Below are positions 12,201 through 27,200 of a stretch of DNA of 64,000 bases, piece by piece. Source of the stretch: Gnetum montanum (lineage: Eukaryota; Streptophyta; Gnetopsida; Gnetales; Gnetaceae); assembly GCA_015680685.1 (NCBI GenBank), contig MNCI01004501.1, positions 906,843 through 970,842 on the forward strand. Reading direction: 5' to 3'. Every line of letters begins with the position of its first letter. The stretch's first letter is position 1. Below the pieces are notes generated by a model. The model made no database searches, was not told where the DNA came from, and saw nothing but the letters and a program-made list of their open reading frames with translations. The position numbers were made by a program, and so were the translations under genes.

Positions 12201-15200
12201 TTCGGAAGGGGAAGCGGGAACGTCATTTTGGCCTGATATTGTCTTTGTTGAAAGTGGCCAAACCCATTGATCCTATGCTGTCCTATTTTGTGAGGTAGTT
12301 TTATTCGTGGTGGTGTCCTTCCCTAGAGGGGGAGTCTTACTTGTTCATCATGCATGGTTTGGGGGTTAGGAAGTTTGGTTGGCTATTAGCCAGGGTTGGT
12401 GCTTTGGATGAGGGGTCTTTTTCTAACCCTCTGCAACAGGAGCAAGTTCGACCCCTTGAAGCATAGATATGCTACGAGCTTTAGGCTCAATATGAAGCGG
12501 ATCTATGGCATTTTGTTTAAGAGGTGTGCTCTCAGGAACAACTGCGATGGATGGAGGAGATTTTGAAATAGGTGGAGGAGGTGAGGGCTCGGCTTCAGGA
12601 GGTGGAGCGATAGGCTCATGAGGCTGCAGTGCAGGAGTGACATCGATGGGAGTTGTAGGAGGCTTTGCTCCACAACACTAGTTTGTTGAAGATTAATACA
12701 AAGGTTCACGAAGTGTTGGTGAGTCCCTTTTCTCAACATGATATCTTGGAGCACTTGCCATTGAACAGTGTCATAGGCTTTTGTGATGTCTAATTTGATG
12801 CACATACAAGGAAAAGAAGAATGTTTGATGGAGTGGACCACTAAGTGAAGGAAAAGAATTTGGTCTTGAATAAATCTCTCTTTAATGAATTTAGCTTGAT
12901 GAGGACCAACTAGAGTAGGCATTAGGGGTTGTAGACGACTCACTAAAATTTTGGTGAAAACCCTCAGTAAAGTATTGCACACCCCAATTAGCCAATAGTA
13001 AGATGGTTGGGTGGGGTTGGGAATCTTAGGCAACAAGACAATACACAAATAATTGATTTCCTTACGAACTTGGCCCCACCAAAGCATCAGATTACATGCA
13101 TCCAACAAATTTTGCCCCATGACATTGAAGAAGTCCTTGAAAAGTTCAATGGGCCACCCATAAGGGCTCGGGGCTTTGGTAGCTTTCATGGATGCTATAG
13201 CACTAGAGAGCTCCACCATAGTGATAGGAGCAATGAGAGTAGAATTATCCGCTTCATTAACAACTTTAGCAATAGGAACAGAGAGAGGGGAGGATGCTCC
13301 CCTTGACCAAACCAACCCCCAAAAATTAGCAATCTCATGGGCGATGTCCTGTGGTTGATGGAGGCAAGTAGAACCTTTGAAAATGCTATTAATCTGTTTA
13401 CCTTGGTAGTTCACCTAGGCTGATGCTAAAAAGAAGTGAGTATTGTGGTCACCATCTTTAAACCAGTGAACCCGGGACTTCTCCCTCCAATACTGTTCCT
13501 CCTCAACATCTAAGCTTTGCAGCTTCGCTAGTAGACTATACTCTTCTTCATCCAAGTGTTCCCCATTTTCCTTTTTGGCTTGGATGATAGCCAAGCGTTG
13601 TTGTAGCCTCCTCCTTGCCCCACGAAAAGAAAACTTTTGGCTAGTCTATAGGTGTTGGTTAAAGTCCCCTATGATAATCCATGATATAGGATTAGGGATG
13701 AGCCTTGCAACTTTGATGATCTCATGAAGCCTATTGCTCCATAGTTGAGACCTATAAAAATTCATGACCCACAGATCCTTCACCTGGACATACACAGTTA
13801 AACTCCAGAATGACTCGTCTAGCACTACAAAAGGTTGTTTGGATAACATCACCAACCCACCTACTTTGCCATGGTAATGCACAAAATGACAATGCCACCT
13901 TGCCATCGTAGGTTATAATAGTTTGCATCATTTAGCTTGGTTTCTTGCAAACATACCAATGAACATTTCTCCTCTCACACCAATTCCTTAAGAGTATTTC
14001 ATTTGTAAGGGGTACCCTATCCCTTGTAGTTCCAGGATAGAATCTTCATGGTCTTGAACTAGACCATTTCTTGTATACCTCATTGAGGGTTTTTTGTGTC
14101 CCAAGGTCAATATCAAGTCCCCGTTTCCTCCACAACCTCCGTAGACACTCGCCCACTCAAGCTCGGAGCAGACTTGGATGATCCCACATCCACATTGCCC
14201 AACTCCACCCCAATAGTAGCCTCATTCATTGCAATGGAAGATGTAGGCACAAGCTTAGTAGGAGGGGGTAACAGTGATGCCTTCCCCTTTTTCCGCATCA
14301 CAAACTAGCCACCCTCCTCACTAGGCCACTTGGTGGCTTTTGGACCCTTTGATGCGGTCTTGGATTGCACCCGATATTCATGATAGGTAGAGTTTTTTGT
14401 TGAATCACATCTTCTATGATTTCCTCTTCATGTGTTTGACAAATTCTCACATCTTTTGTTTTTTTTTTTTTGAGAGTAGGATCTTTGTCATACTCTTTAG
14501 TTGACTCTCTTTTATGTAGCTCTCCTTATTTTGCCACTTGGTCTAGTAGTCATTGGATTCGATGGGTTGTCATCTCGGACAATCTTCCTTGGACATATAC
14601 ACCAAGCGTCTCTCTTGTTTTGTTCCTTAACCCATCAATGATGTGTCACAGTTGTTTCCTTTGAGAAAATTCATGACATGGACATTTATGTGATAATGAA
14701 TAATATTTTCCCATTGCTGCATCAAGGGATTTATGTGTTCCTTGCTTCCATCCTTGGATTTGTTTTCTTAAATTCGACACTCTTGAATAAGTTTAATACT
14801 TATCATTGAAGACCTCTAGCATGTTATTCAATTATATAATTGATTTTGGTTTTAAGGATTTTTACCAACTTTTGCTTCCTTTATGAGTGTTTTAGGAAAC
14901 ACCTTTAATTTCTGCCTATTATTTTCTATGTTTTTTAGGGTGCATACATTATAGAATGCTTGAAGGTGTTGTAGATTTGCATTATATCCCCCTTAAAACT
15001 TTGGAATGTTATTTATATTAAGTCACTTGATGTGACTATCGCTTAGGTTGCTAGTTGGTATGTACATTGCTTCTCTGATGTTGATCATGCTTTGAGTGGC
15101 CAATAGGGGTTCTATATAGTATTTGGGTTTGTAATCCCTATTGTAGTGTTGACCCTTTTGATGCACGTAATGTTCTCTTCTCTCATGCCTTGGTTCCCTT

Positions 15201-18200
15201 TCCCTGCCTTCATCATCATTAAAATGCCTTCTTCTGTTGGTATGCTTATCATGATCCCTTCTTCTTTCCTTGTCATGATCCCTTGGTTTGCATTCTTCCT
15301 TGTCCGAGTTTGTTGACAAGTATAATAAAGAAGATGGAGGGCTTGAAGATTTGTACCATCTGACTCTTTGATTCATCTTGTTTGAATCTATTGGAGGTCT
15401 TAGGCTTTGAATTCCTTCTAAGTATGAAGTCTGCCTCATCTCTTCTAATAGTTTCTACAAGGGCTAAATGTAATTTTGACTTTACAGAATCTTTAGTGTA
15501 TAGAATAGGTGATTGAGAGCTGGATCTATGAGATTGATGAGATTTCTTAGCTTTGTATGACATATACTCCTTGGTATGGATGGTTATATGTGATGTCTTT
15601 TTTCCTTTCTTTTGTTCATATCTTACTGCCATGATAGCATCTCTTCTTGTATGAGCCTTTATTTACTGGTTTGACCTTGTCATGTTCTTGGTAACTTGGT
15701 ACTCTTTTCTTGCACGGCCAAGACTTGATCTCAATAGAGCTGCTTGAAGTAGAGACGATGTTGAACAATTGGGTGGCAAGACAATGTTGCCTTGTAAGTG
15801 TCCCCATCTAAATTGGTCATCTTGGTGGAAAATGAATGTAAAATTAGGGTAATAAGAATCAACATGAGTATATGATATTCTAGTTTGCATTGGCCCACTT
15901 CAGTTTTCTTCATTATGATTTCTATCATTGCTTTCATTAAGATCAATAGCGGGTGGAGATTTCACTTTATTTATAGAAACCATTTTAAGTTTGTTAACAC
16001 TTAAGTGTGTGTTTTTTAGAAATGACTTTGAGAGTGTGAAAGATAGGCTTGACAATACTTGATACAATGAACTGTATTAAAATCAACTAACAAACATTGA
16101 CACATCCTTAATGATGATGCTAATGAGGAGCGGCGGGGAATTCCAACACTTAACCATATAAGTTACAAGTGTTCATGTGTGACCAAATTGTTATCCATGG
16201 ATGGACAAGGTAAGTGTACTAGTGAGTTGATGATAAGTTTATGATTGTTTTCTTCTCACTTGGAGTTAGCAAAGTGCAAAATGTATGGTTTAACTCTCAA
16301 TGAGGTATATGATTAGTTGATGTTGTTTGGCTCTAAGTATGCTAAGGGTAAACATAGCGATAATGATTACAAACTCTACTAAGTAAGGACAATGTAAATA
16401 TAAAGCTATTCTAGTCTATTGGTGATAAGTATATGGTCTTGACTTATGGTATACGTCATGGGCTAACGTAATTGTTACTAGGATTTCTAAGTAACTTTAC
16501 CACTAAGTGAATCAAGTAAAGTCAGTACTAGGTTAATAAACAACTACACTTCACGCTTGAAACTAGTTGTGCTTATTTTGCCCATATTAACAAATATTGT
16601 AATAGTAAATGACATAGGGAATCATCATCATACATTCTTACAAAAATATTATCTACTAGGGGAGAAGATGGGCAGGAGCACAAGGAGTGTAGGGGCGGAG
16701 AGTTTGGGCAAGGGAGATGGGGTGCTAATGGTGGCAGTTTTGGTCTAGGCAGAGTGACGATAGGCTTAGTAGTTGATGGTGAAGATGATTTTTTTGGCCT
16801 TGGTGTGCATATGGGTTTGGATGAAGGTGGGGTTCCAGGCAAGGTAGGTAATGGTGGTTTGGTGGATTTTGGACCCAAGAACTCCAAGGCATCTTGGCAT
16901 CTAGGTGATGATAGTATAGATGCATGCTCCCGTTGGGAGGGGACCATGTGTTTGCAAGTTTGCTGACTGTTAGAGGATGGGCTATGAACTGTGAAATTAA
17001 GCCTGGTGGGAAAATTTGTCTTTAAAGGGGCTTGGTCCAAAATGGAGCCCATTAAGAAATAGGCAACCACAAACTGGGGTGTCAGTGGGATTGAGATCTG
17101 TAGCTTAGCAGATGATCTGCTACTCTTCATTTTTCAATCTTTAGAAGATAGGGATAAGGTTCTTTTGGGGGGCCCATGGTTCTTCGAGGCTAGAGTGCTA
17201 GCCCTTATGCACTGGCAACTAGGGGCACATACGGATCCTATCTTGATTAGGGCCTCAGGTGTACCATGGGAACTCTAGATGATGAACTTCCTCAAAACCT
17301 TAGCAGGGTTTTTTTGGGAATGTATCAGCTTTGATAAATTTATGAAGACTAAGGTGCGTATGGGATTTGCTTGATTTTGTGTTTGGAGATCTCTATCTTC
17401 CAAGGACCTTGTGAAGGAGGTTGTCCTAGATCTCCCATTCAAAGAGGAAACAATGATAGTGGAATATGAAAATGTCTTGGTTGATTGTCTGCTCGCAGTG
17501 CTAGCCCCTACAAATTCCCACTGTGCTGTTTATGGAAAAAACAACCATGCAACCAAAGAATGTAAAATCAAACCCAAGACCATCACACCTAAGCCCCAAA
17601 CAAGTGATGGGTGGACTTTGGTGGGGTGGTGTGGTTGGACATTGTCCAGTCCTGCCAAGGAAATGTGGCCACCTACCATGTCATCCAGGAGGATGAATAC
17701 TTCACCCCTTTGCACTAGCCCTGAGGGAGTTACACCTAGAGCCCACACCCCAAAGGAGAAGGGGTGGGGGGATCTTCCCTGATGGATTGGATCTCAACAG
17801 TGTGGGGCTCAGCATTGCCAAAGATGACAAACATCTTGGGAGTCGCTCAAGAAGGCGGTTTTCTCGTGGCCTTCAACTTAAGCAAGATTGGGCAACCACC
17901 AATGCTAGTGGCTTGCTCCAAAAAACACAACTTGAAATTGATCTGGGATTGCAGACCACCTTGAAGGAGGTCTATTGGAAAAGATTTATGAATAAACCAT
18001 GAGAATCCTCTCATGGAATTGCAGGGGCCAAAGTACACCCTACAAATGAAATACCCTGAAAGATATTGTGTAGAGAAGACTGTAATGTCATCTGTTTGCT
18101 GGAAACCAGACTGTAGTACCAGGAATCCCATTGGCTGCAATGATTGGGATGGGATCTCCATTTTGTTGCTTGTAGATGTAGGGTGGGTGGCTTGGCCACG

Positions 18201-21200
18201 CTTTCTAGGTTGCTGTCAAATTTGGTTGACTCCTCCAATTGGAGTGTGACGATTTTCTTGGTCTCTTTAGGGATATGGCTCACAAACTTCTACAGACTTC
18301 AAAGTTGGGAATATCAGCTTTAGGAACTTAGACGCATTGCATCAATGATCCTTGACAAACAGCAGTGGATCATTATTAGGGACTTCAACTAACACCTTCA
18401 TGGTTGGGAAAAGTCTTGGGGTGATGCTTATGATCCTCCTGGCTGTTAATATTTTCTACAATTCCTTCAAGATCATGATCTAGTTGATGTGGAACGTAAA
18501 GGATGGAACTTCACTTGGTGCAACCAACGCCAGGGGAGAGAGTAGATTATGACCCGAATTGACAGGGTTTGGGTTAGCACCAACATCTTCATGAACCGTG
18601 AGGTTGTAACCTTTGGTCAGGAAAGGTAGGCCTCTGATCACAAGTCAGTGGTGTGTTAGGTGAACATGCCTTCACCTTGTGGGTCTAGTCCTTTCAGGTT
18701 TGAGTAGTCTTGGCTATCCAAACCCTAGTTGCGGCTATTAGTTGAAGGCATTTAGGCTAGTTATCCAAATTGAATGGGTCCTTGTGATTTCCTGAAATAG
18801 GGGCTTTCTAGGCTAAAGCAAGTGATTAAGTCCAAGAAGACAATAGAGAAATATTCCTTTCAGTCAATCAAGCTAGTGTTGAGAGCAAAGTTCTTCGAGA
18901 TTCAGGCTAAGCAAGAGCAAGGGGATCAACTACTAGAAGAAGAACAAGCTATGCTAGAGGAACTTTAGGAGATCTTTGCTGAGGAGGAATTGTACTGGTG
19001 ACAAAGGTCTAGGGTCTAGTGGCTAAAGGATGGTGACAGGAACACCAGGTTCTTCTTTGCTAAGGCAAAAGCCAACTATGGCTCTAAAAGAATTCACCAT
19101 CTCATACACAGGGGAGAAAGCTTCACAAACACTTCTAATATTGCTCAAATTATGCAAGAATACTGGGATTACATTTGGAGTTACAGAGAAACCCTGTCCA
19201 TCTTAGCCCCAATTCGGCTAGTGGTGGGAGTAGAGGAGAATAATAACTTGATTGCACTTGTTCGCTATGGGTGAACTAGAGTTGGTCATGGCCTCCCCAA
19301 AAAATGCTAGCATCCCAAGTCTTGATGGTTGGCTGATTGAATTTTTTAAGAAAGATGCTGACATCTTGGGTAGCAATGTCTTTAATGCCTTCAATTTGAT
19401 GCTTCAATGGCAGTAGGTGAGGCGCAAAATCAATTGCTCCCACATTGTGCTCATCCCTAAGGTCTCGAATCGCATGGATCCTTGCCAATTTAGACCAATT
19501 GGGGTCTGTAATACATTGTTGAGACTTTTCACTAAGCTGCTTATTCAGAGACTAACACCACTAATGCCGAAATTGATGGGAGCACAACAAGTGGGGTTCA
19601 TACAGGATGCCTCATCCAGGACTAGATTATCCTCTTACAAGAAATCTTGCACTCCTTGTAGGAGATCATGTACCCAGGTATATGTCTCAAAGCTTGATAT
19701 CACGAAAGCATATGATATTGTTAGTTGGACTGCCCTTAGATATATCATAAGCAAGAAGGGTTTGCACCCAAATTTCATTAATCTTTGCATCCAACTCCAA
19801 GAGTCTGGCACCCACTCCTTTGACATCAATGGTAAACTTTGGGGGTTTTCTTCCCTTGGGTGAGGATTAAGACAAGGAGATCCCCTTGCCTTACCTCTTC
19901 ATACTTGCTATGGACATGATGCATATGTACTATAAGTTTGAATATGTTAGAGGGTTGCAAATTGCTAGGTGGAGTGTTTGGTGGAACACTACATTGATGA
20001 TACTATCTTGTTCTTTAGGGTAGCGGTTCTCAAGGCTCATGCACTAAACAAAGCTCTTAGCAGGATGGCCACAGAGATGGGGTTGAAAATAAACAAAGGT
20101 AAGTCTGCTTTGCATGTCTTTAATGCTAACGTCCATGTTAAGGGGTTGGTTGGAAAGGTTCTGGGCATTCTCCCTGGAACACTAATAGAGTCTTATTTGG
20201 GCATACTCATGTATGCCTATAATTGGAAGAGTTCTTGGTTAGGCTTGATCCAAAGAATTCAGCAACGGATTGGGCACTGGACTAATTGGTTCCTCACTAG
20301 AAAGGGATGTGTTGTCTTAGCAACTTCGGTTCTCTCTACCAGTGCTCGCTTCATTGCTTTTGTTGCCAATCCCCCGATGACTGTTGTTCAGTGGGTGGAT
20401 CAGTTAATTAGGAATTTCATTTGGTAAAGGAGGAGAGCACATGTGTCTTCTTTGCGGGGACACGGTGGCCAAACCGAAGGTGGTTGAGGGCCTCAGGGTC
20501 TTGAAGTTTTAGGACGCCATCACCATGGGGCAGCAACACCTCATCAACCGCTTGTTGCAGGCCAGTGATTATTCAGCACAATGGATTCTCATCATGAGAA
20601 CTAAATACTAGCAATTGAGAGCGGAAACTCAGGACTCTTATGTTTGGTGGGCTTTATGCAGGCATGCACATATAATGTCCCTAAACAACTTGCAGGGGGC
20701 ACAACTGCAAGACATTATTAAGCACACATATTCAGTAGTTGAGGGCTGGAAGTGCATTTGGGCGAGAAGACTTATAGAGAAAATAAGAATCTTTTTGTGG
20801 CTATTGTTGCATGTTGGTTTGCCACTCTGTTGATTCCTCCATGCGTGGGGTATATACATCGCTGTTGCTTGTCCCCTTTGCTCTTCTATGCCGGAAATAG
20901 TCTTTCACTTCCTTGTTTGATGCTGTCTGGCATGCTGCGACTTTGTGACCTCCTCTTGCTTTGAACGGGGATTCTAAGGCAACGGCTATGCTCTGGTGCT
21001 TGTGGAGGGCACACAATGTACTGATCTTTTGGTCAATGTAGCTTCCTCCTTTTGTGTAGATTGTAGTGCTTGGGTTTAGATTGTGGCATGAAGCCTTGAA
21101 CGCGATGGGGGTCACACCCACGTTTGAGCCTACTTGCTATGGATATCAAGGAAATCAAGACTTGTGGGGTATGGTGTCATGTGTGGGTTGGGTGCACCTT

Positions 21201-24200
21201 CTTCCATTGTTAGAAGGGAACCCAAAACTAGTTGATGGGGTCTTCTTTTGCAATTTGAGGAATGAATCCACTACCTACTGCGGAGTCCAGATTACTCTTA
21301 CAAAAGCGGCCATCTCTAGTTACCTGGACATTCCCATGGTAGGAGAAGTGATGCTCCCCATGGGGTGGGGCTTCTAGGATGCTATAGAGTTTTTTCAGGG
21401 CCTAGTTCCTAAAATTGGAAGTGTGTAGGTTCCTAAATTGGCCTTGCCACTGATGTGGCAAGATGCTACCGAGTTGGTTGACCACTCATCCAGTTAACAT
21501 TTGGAAACTCCAAGAAATGCACTTTGCCTTCCTAAAGTGTTTGTAGCAAGGATGTAGTGTGAACCTCCCCAAAGTTTTCCTTGCTTCTCTATAGTGTTAG
21601 TGATGGGGTTGCCATTTGGGGCTCATCCTTGCTCTGTGGCCGGTGGAGTTCCCTCTAACACCATGGACAAATTGCCCTATCATTGCTGTTTATGAATGAT
21701 GTTGGTCCTATGTGTAGAACCCCGTGGAGGATGGGGTCAGGGTTGAGGCTGGCACGAAACAAGAACCCCCTACCTAAGGAGCGTTGGCGATAGATCTTTT
21801 TAGTAGATTCTATTAAGGCTACTGAAGATGTTGCCAAGGCTGCCTATTTGGAGGAACAAACACTTTGGGAGGGGAAATGGTAGCAACGGGAGGAGGAATT
21901 CAGCTAGATGTTTGAACAAGTCATCTTATAACACAAACAAGAGGCAAAAGAGGAACTAAGGAGGTGCAATTTGAGGGAGGCTACCAATAGGAATGAGGTT
22001 GAAGTAGAGTTGTGCATGCAAATTTGGCAAGAGCTTCTTAGGGAGGAGCAAGAGAGGGTTACTCGTGAGACCATTGAGGTAGAGGAAAGAGAAAAAGATC
22101 GCTTGAAGGAGGAGTAAGGAGGAGTAATTGCAATGCCAACAAGACTTAGTGCATGAAACCAATATTTGTCTTTGGTTGAAGCACAACAAGTGCCCTTATG
22201 TCATCATGAGAGTTAATTGCAATACATCCTGGGTTGCTTTGCGGAGATACATTAGAAGAACCTTCGTCAAATCTCATCTTGATGCCCTAGGGAATGATGT
22301 AGAACGACACCAAAAGGAAGAAGAATACAAGGAGTTTCAACAGGCTGCAACATTTATGGATACTGAAAGGCATCAGGTAATTCTTGATGCGATCCATTGT
22401 TAGGAATGGGCAATATGCCCATGCACCCAATTGCATAGGCTGATGAAGGAATTGGGGCTGGGACTCCCTCTTGATGTTATTGGTTTTTGGGTTTTTGTGT
22501 TTGTGGTTGGTTGATATTGGGCTTTACTGCTTTGGGACCTCCGTTATCCTTTATTTTTCTCTTCTTGATACCATTCCTTTTCTTACAGCTTAGGAGGTTT
22601 GTTTGCTATGTGGGTGTCCATAATGATGGACCGATTTTGTGTTGTCCTAGTCCGTCACATGGCATGATCAAAACAGGCAAGGTTTTTATGGCATTTTGAT
22701 CTTAGGGGGTACTTCTCCCACTTTCCATTTGATGTAAATATTTCTTGTTTTTGTATTAATACATATCCTTGAACTTTTCTTGAAAAAAATGACATAGTAA
22801 TTGCAAATGACAAAGTAAAAGTAATGTAAAATGCTACAAAATTTTGATCTTTCTTGCTGTTCATGAATTGTGTCTTGGAACAATTTACTCAAATAAAGAT
22901 GTTGTATAATTGTAATTCACCACACTGTGGGCATTCACAACTAACTCTCAGTTCATAAAAGCAAACTATAAGAATTTCGTTAAGGGTTGTCAAAAACGTA
23001 TGATTTGACATGACGGTGGATTCATATTTATAAGCATGACCATGTTCCACTACATTATATTTGTGACATTGCATATTGAACTACGATATCACAGTCAACA
23101 ACATTAAAGGTTTTATCATTAAGGAATTTGAAAGAGTATTTATCTTGCTTTGCCTTCTTTTTGATCCCTTGTTTAATATGGCTCAAGCCAACTTTTAGAA
23201 AATTCAATGGGAAATGCTAGTTTGGGTAAGATGCCTAGTTGTCCACAACCATTTGCCTCAACCGCAGCTTTTGGAGCCATACTTGTTCAAAATGGAAAGA
23301 ATTTGGCTTTGCTTTGGTTTCATTGACATGTTTAAGAGGGTAGAGTAATAACCTTTGATTTGACATTCTTCACTCAAGAGCTATGCGTCAAATATGTGTA
23401 CTAAGCAAGATGGAGGACCTTACCCAAACCTGATCTATTCTAGACATTCCATAGTTAGCACCTTTCACTATATTGCACCAAGTGAATTGGTGTAACGAAC
23501 CGCTTTCTTGAGTTTTTGCATTAATGATTGTAATAGTCTTTCTGTGTGTCCATGTACATGTTTTGTTGTGAGGTTGTGTGTGTGTTTTGTTTGGATTGTG
23601 GTGGAAGTGACTTATTGGAATAGTAATAAATTTGTTGACCTAATTTTTATATGTATTATGATTAAATGTTTAAATACTTGATGCATAAGAAATATGCTTT
23701 AAAATACATGTTGGGAATGTTTTAAAAATTGATAAATATATGGGAAAACAAAATATTTGCTATTTTATTTCAACAGAGATGTTGAGGAACAAAAAAAAAA
23801 AAAAAAAAAAAAAANGCTTTGTATTTTATTTTCATAATCATATGAAATATTTTATCTAATTGTGATGCACTGCTGTTTTTTAGTTTAAAATAGTAGAGTA
23901 TAAGTACCTCCTTTAGAGCTATAGAAAGGTCAGATGATGACCCTTTGATGCTTGTAAGATGATGGAAAAATTCACATCGCTGATGACTTGAAAAAGAAGG
24001 TGTTTTATTTGATTATGTATCCTAAACTTGTCCTTATCATAAGTCTATTGTGAAAACTCTTTCCTTGCATCTTATGACAATCTTAAAAGGTACATAGATG
24101 GATATTATGCTTGAATGTTTTTTAATTATCAAGAGGAGTTGAATATGAGATCTAGTAAAATGTGAATTCAGAAATATCAAAAATTATTGATTTAGGAATT

Positions 24201-27200
24201 GAACCTGCAACTTTTATTGATTTTTAAGAGTGATCATGGAAAAAAAAGAACTTTAAAAACAAAACAAAAGAAAACAAATAGTTTCCAAGAAATAGTCAGT
24301 TAGAAGAAGCAACCCATTATTTTTTATTCCACCAACAAATAGGGAGAGGAGGAGAGGAGAAAAACACATAAGGCAAAAGTAGCTGAGTAGGACAAAAAAA
24401 AGGCATATAGTAGCAGGGAGTGTGGCTGGGAAGGAAGAGAAGACTATGGCTGCTACAAGAGATAGTAGAAAGAAAGAAAACCATCATTGCATAGCAATCC
24501 AACATTATGATAATTCGTTCTAGTAAGCAAGAAATTTGGGCAAGGAGGTAAAATGATCCATCTCTAGCAAGCAAGGGCTGATTTTCTCAACTTCTCTTCT
24601 TACTTTTCCAATCACCTTCACAATGCTTGCATGAAATTATCAAGATTTTTGTTGTAAGCTTGGATTGTTGAATCCTTTATTTTTTTTTCTGGATCTCTCC
24701 ACTTGTCCTCTACACTCTCACACCTAAATGATTTGGATGAGAGTTGTTTCTGTAACAATTCAGAAACACCCATAATGATTTAGGGCATTTTTGGTGAAAG
24801 ATTACGAACAGGGGCCAAGGATCCTTGATATGGTGATTGGTATCACCAGCAGAAAGTGAGAGTATCCTTGGGCCCATGAATAATTGTAAATGTTTTAGAA
24901 TTATTGAATTCTTGGGTTTTGGTTGGAATTTGGTTAATGAGCCCTTTTCTTTTGAATGCATAAATCTAGGATTTAAATCTTGATTTATAATTTTTTATAC
25001 CTTCTCATGTCTGATTTTGATATCTCTCTACAAGTTTGATGGAGTGGGAGAAATCCTAGGATGTTAATTTATGGTTGTGATTTATCTATTCTTTGTTGTT
25101 GAACATATGAATTGCTTGATTAAATGATTAATGGTACGATGGTTACAAGATTGTAATTAAGATGATAATGTTTTGTGAGTGTTGCTGGAAAATATATAAT
25201 ATTATATGCCATTGAACAACATGAGATTATTGATTTATCTGCCTCTTGTGTTCATTTCTTTGGCTTACAAATGTGTAGATGATCTTGATTAGATATTTCT
25301 TTTTAGGTTGAATAAAAAAAGAGTTTGATTTTTAAATTTGATGAATTTTGCATAGATTTTTACTGTGGCAATTTCTTTTCAAAATTATCTCTTAATTCTT
25401 AAAATTAATAGTGACTGACCTATTGTAGAGCTAGATCTTGTGCTGATTTCGTTTTTATTTTATATGCTAATGTTAGTTTAATTGTTGTAGAAAACAAGTC
25501 ACGTGCATTTTCTTCTTTCAAACCAGCTTTTTTTTTGGGGGCTTTAGGTATTAGCTCTTGCTCCCTATGAATGGGTGTTACAATTGGCAGCGTTGGATCT
25601 CCACGTCCACCAAGTTAAAGTCGTTCAAGAAACGAAGGAAGTCTTGGCTCCCCTAAGGCTTTGAACATTCCCCTTCAGGCTTTTCCCACTCAGATAACCT
25701 TTAATTAAAATCACCTATGATGATTAGGGACCTTGGTAGCCACTTGATGAAGAACTTGGAGGCGGTCCACCCAATTTTGAGGTCCATAAACATTAGTTAG
25801 CCAAACACCTTGAATAGGCAAGAACAGAGTGATACTCCATGTTGAGTTGTAAATGAGTTCAGCCTATGTTTTTGTAAGAGTTGCTAGCTCACTGGCTGTA
25901 CCTCTATAGTCAACAAAAAAGGAAGACCTCCCATCCCACTGTAAAGCACCCCAATGCATATGTTGTAGCTTCATTTCTTGCAGGCAAGCAATATCACAAT
26001 TTGCTTGCTTGATTCATAATTTTCTTGAAGGTATTTCTCTTGTACAGGGTACCATGGCCCCAACAATTCCCTAACAGAATTGTCATGGTCAACTTGTAGA
26101 CTGTTTCCTGTAAACCTCTTTCAAGGTCCCTTGAATGCCTAAATCTAATTCCTGTTTTGTTTGTTTGTGCTTGAGTTCTTGAAGGCTGGCCTGCCCACTT
26201 TTTTTGTTTCAAGACATAGCTTGAAACCTTCATTGTTTTCTATGAGAAGCTGATGTTAAACAAGTTCCATTGGTGGGGTGGAAGACCCACTCAAGTGGGC
26301 AATGATCTCGTGAGCTTTAAAAATCACCTTTGTTCCTTCTTTTTTATGCCCTTGGTTTTCCATTCTATTTAAAATATTTCTTGTTCACTTTGGACAATGT
26401 CTCTGCACTGTCATCCTCTCACATCTGCAAAGTGGCATGTGCCTATTCTTGAATGGTGCCGTTTTCTGAATGAAAGTGTGCATTTTATTACAAATATGTC
26501 TGTTGAGGAAGCCTTCAGGTGTTTGACCTGAGTATTTATATCGGTAACTTAGAGGTTGTGTCAAACAGAGTTGTAGAGCCAGATATGGCAAGTAATGAGA
26601 GTTGAATGAAGTAGGACAGGAAGGGACTTCGCCACCCCTTATGTTTGGGTTTGGGCCTAACCATGGTGGTAGTGCTAGATTGTCTCTAACAGATAGATGT
26701 TAGAGGAAGGCAACCTTAGAAACTCTCAGAGCATGATCTAGATACACTTATTCATTTTTCAATTTACTATTTAATAAAGTTCATATTCATTTGTTTATGC
26801 ATTTACCTTGTGTTATTTTATATGCATAATGTTGAATATAACATATATTTAATATTTGCTGTGGCATGTGGAAATGGGATGTTACACAAGGTCTCATTGC
26901 ATCCTATAGTTTAATGTTTTTGAAATTTTCATGTCCATGATAAATATCATCGAATTCATTTCAAAATGTTACGATTACTGACGTTGAATGTGCAAACTGA
27001 TTCTTCTCCAATCTTTGCTTCTTGTTGCAACTGTTCTCTTCACAACGACTTCAACTTCTGATATCAAATGACCAATTGTGGAAAATGATTGTCAATTCTG
27101 AATGCACAGTTAATTACAGTCACTGTTAAAATGTTTTATTTGATTGCATTATTCCAAGGATTGAACTTTCTTAAGTAAATGAAACGTGTCATTTTACCGT

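Larger units (their letters stand above)
7386..12685 (+). mobile_element. E3: plus-strand LINE lying within E2
   Basis: Contains ORF1, EN, RT with YVDD, decayed zf-RVT, the transposon-protein-like domain and the start of the coiled coil. It stops at about 12685, where minus-strand E2 resumes. It has no J segment, 3' UTR or poly(A), so its 3' end was removed after insertion. Confidence 0.8.
16618..22789 (+). mobile_element. E5: full-length LINE, about 6.2 kb, 11-bp TSD
   Basis: AAATGACATAG occurs at 16607-16617 and again at 22787-22797, right after the poly(A). Between lie a short 5' UTR, ORF1 (start 16668), ORF2 (start 17999) and a 3' UTR that ends GTATTAATACATATCC..GAACTTTTCTTGAAAAAAA. It is the best complete copy for defining the element, although both ORFs carry stops. 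Confidence 0.88.

Noticed and set aside
12503-12680. C-terminal extension of the E2 RT frame on the minus strand
   Set aside because: The frame crosses the junction into antisense of the E3 coiled coil; RT homology stops at about 12686.
16573-17130. 185-codon minus-strand frame rich in Pro and Ser
   Set aside because: Antisense of E5 ORF1, which is supported by homology to the other ORF1 copies.
23491-25582. Full LTR retrotransposon with internal region
   Set aside because: The two 2.1-kb copies each have their own TSDs and lie in separate introns, so they are two solo LTRs rather than a pair.
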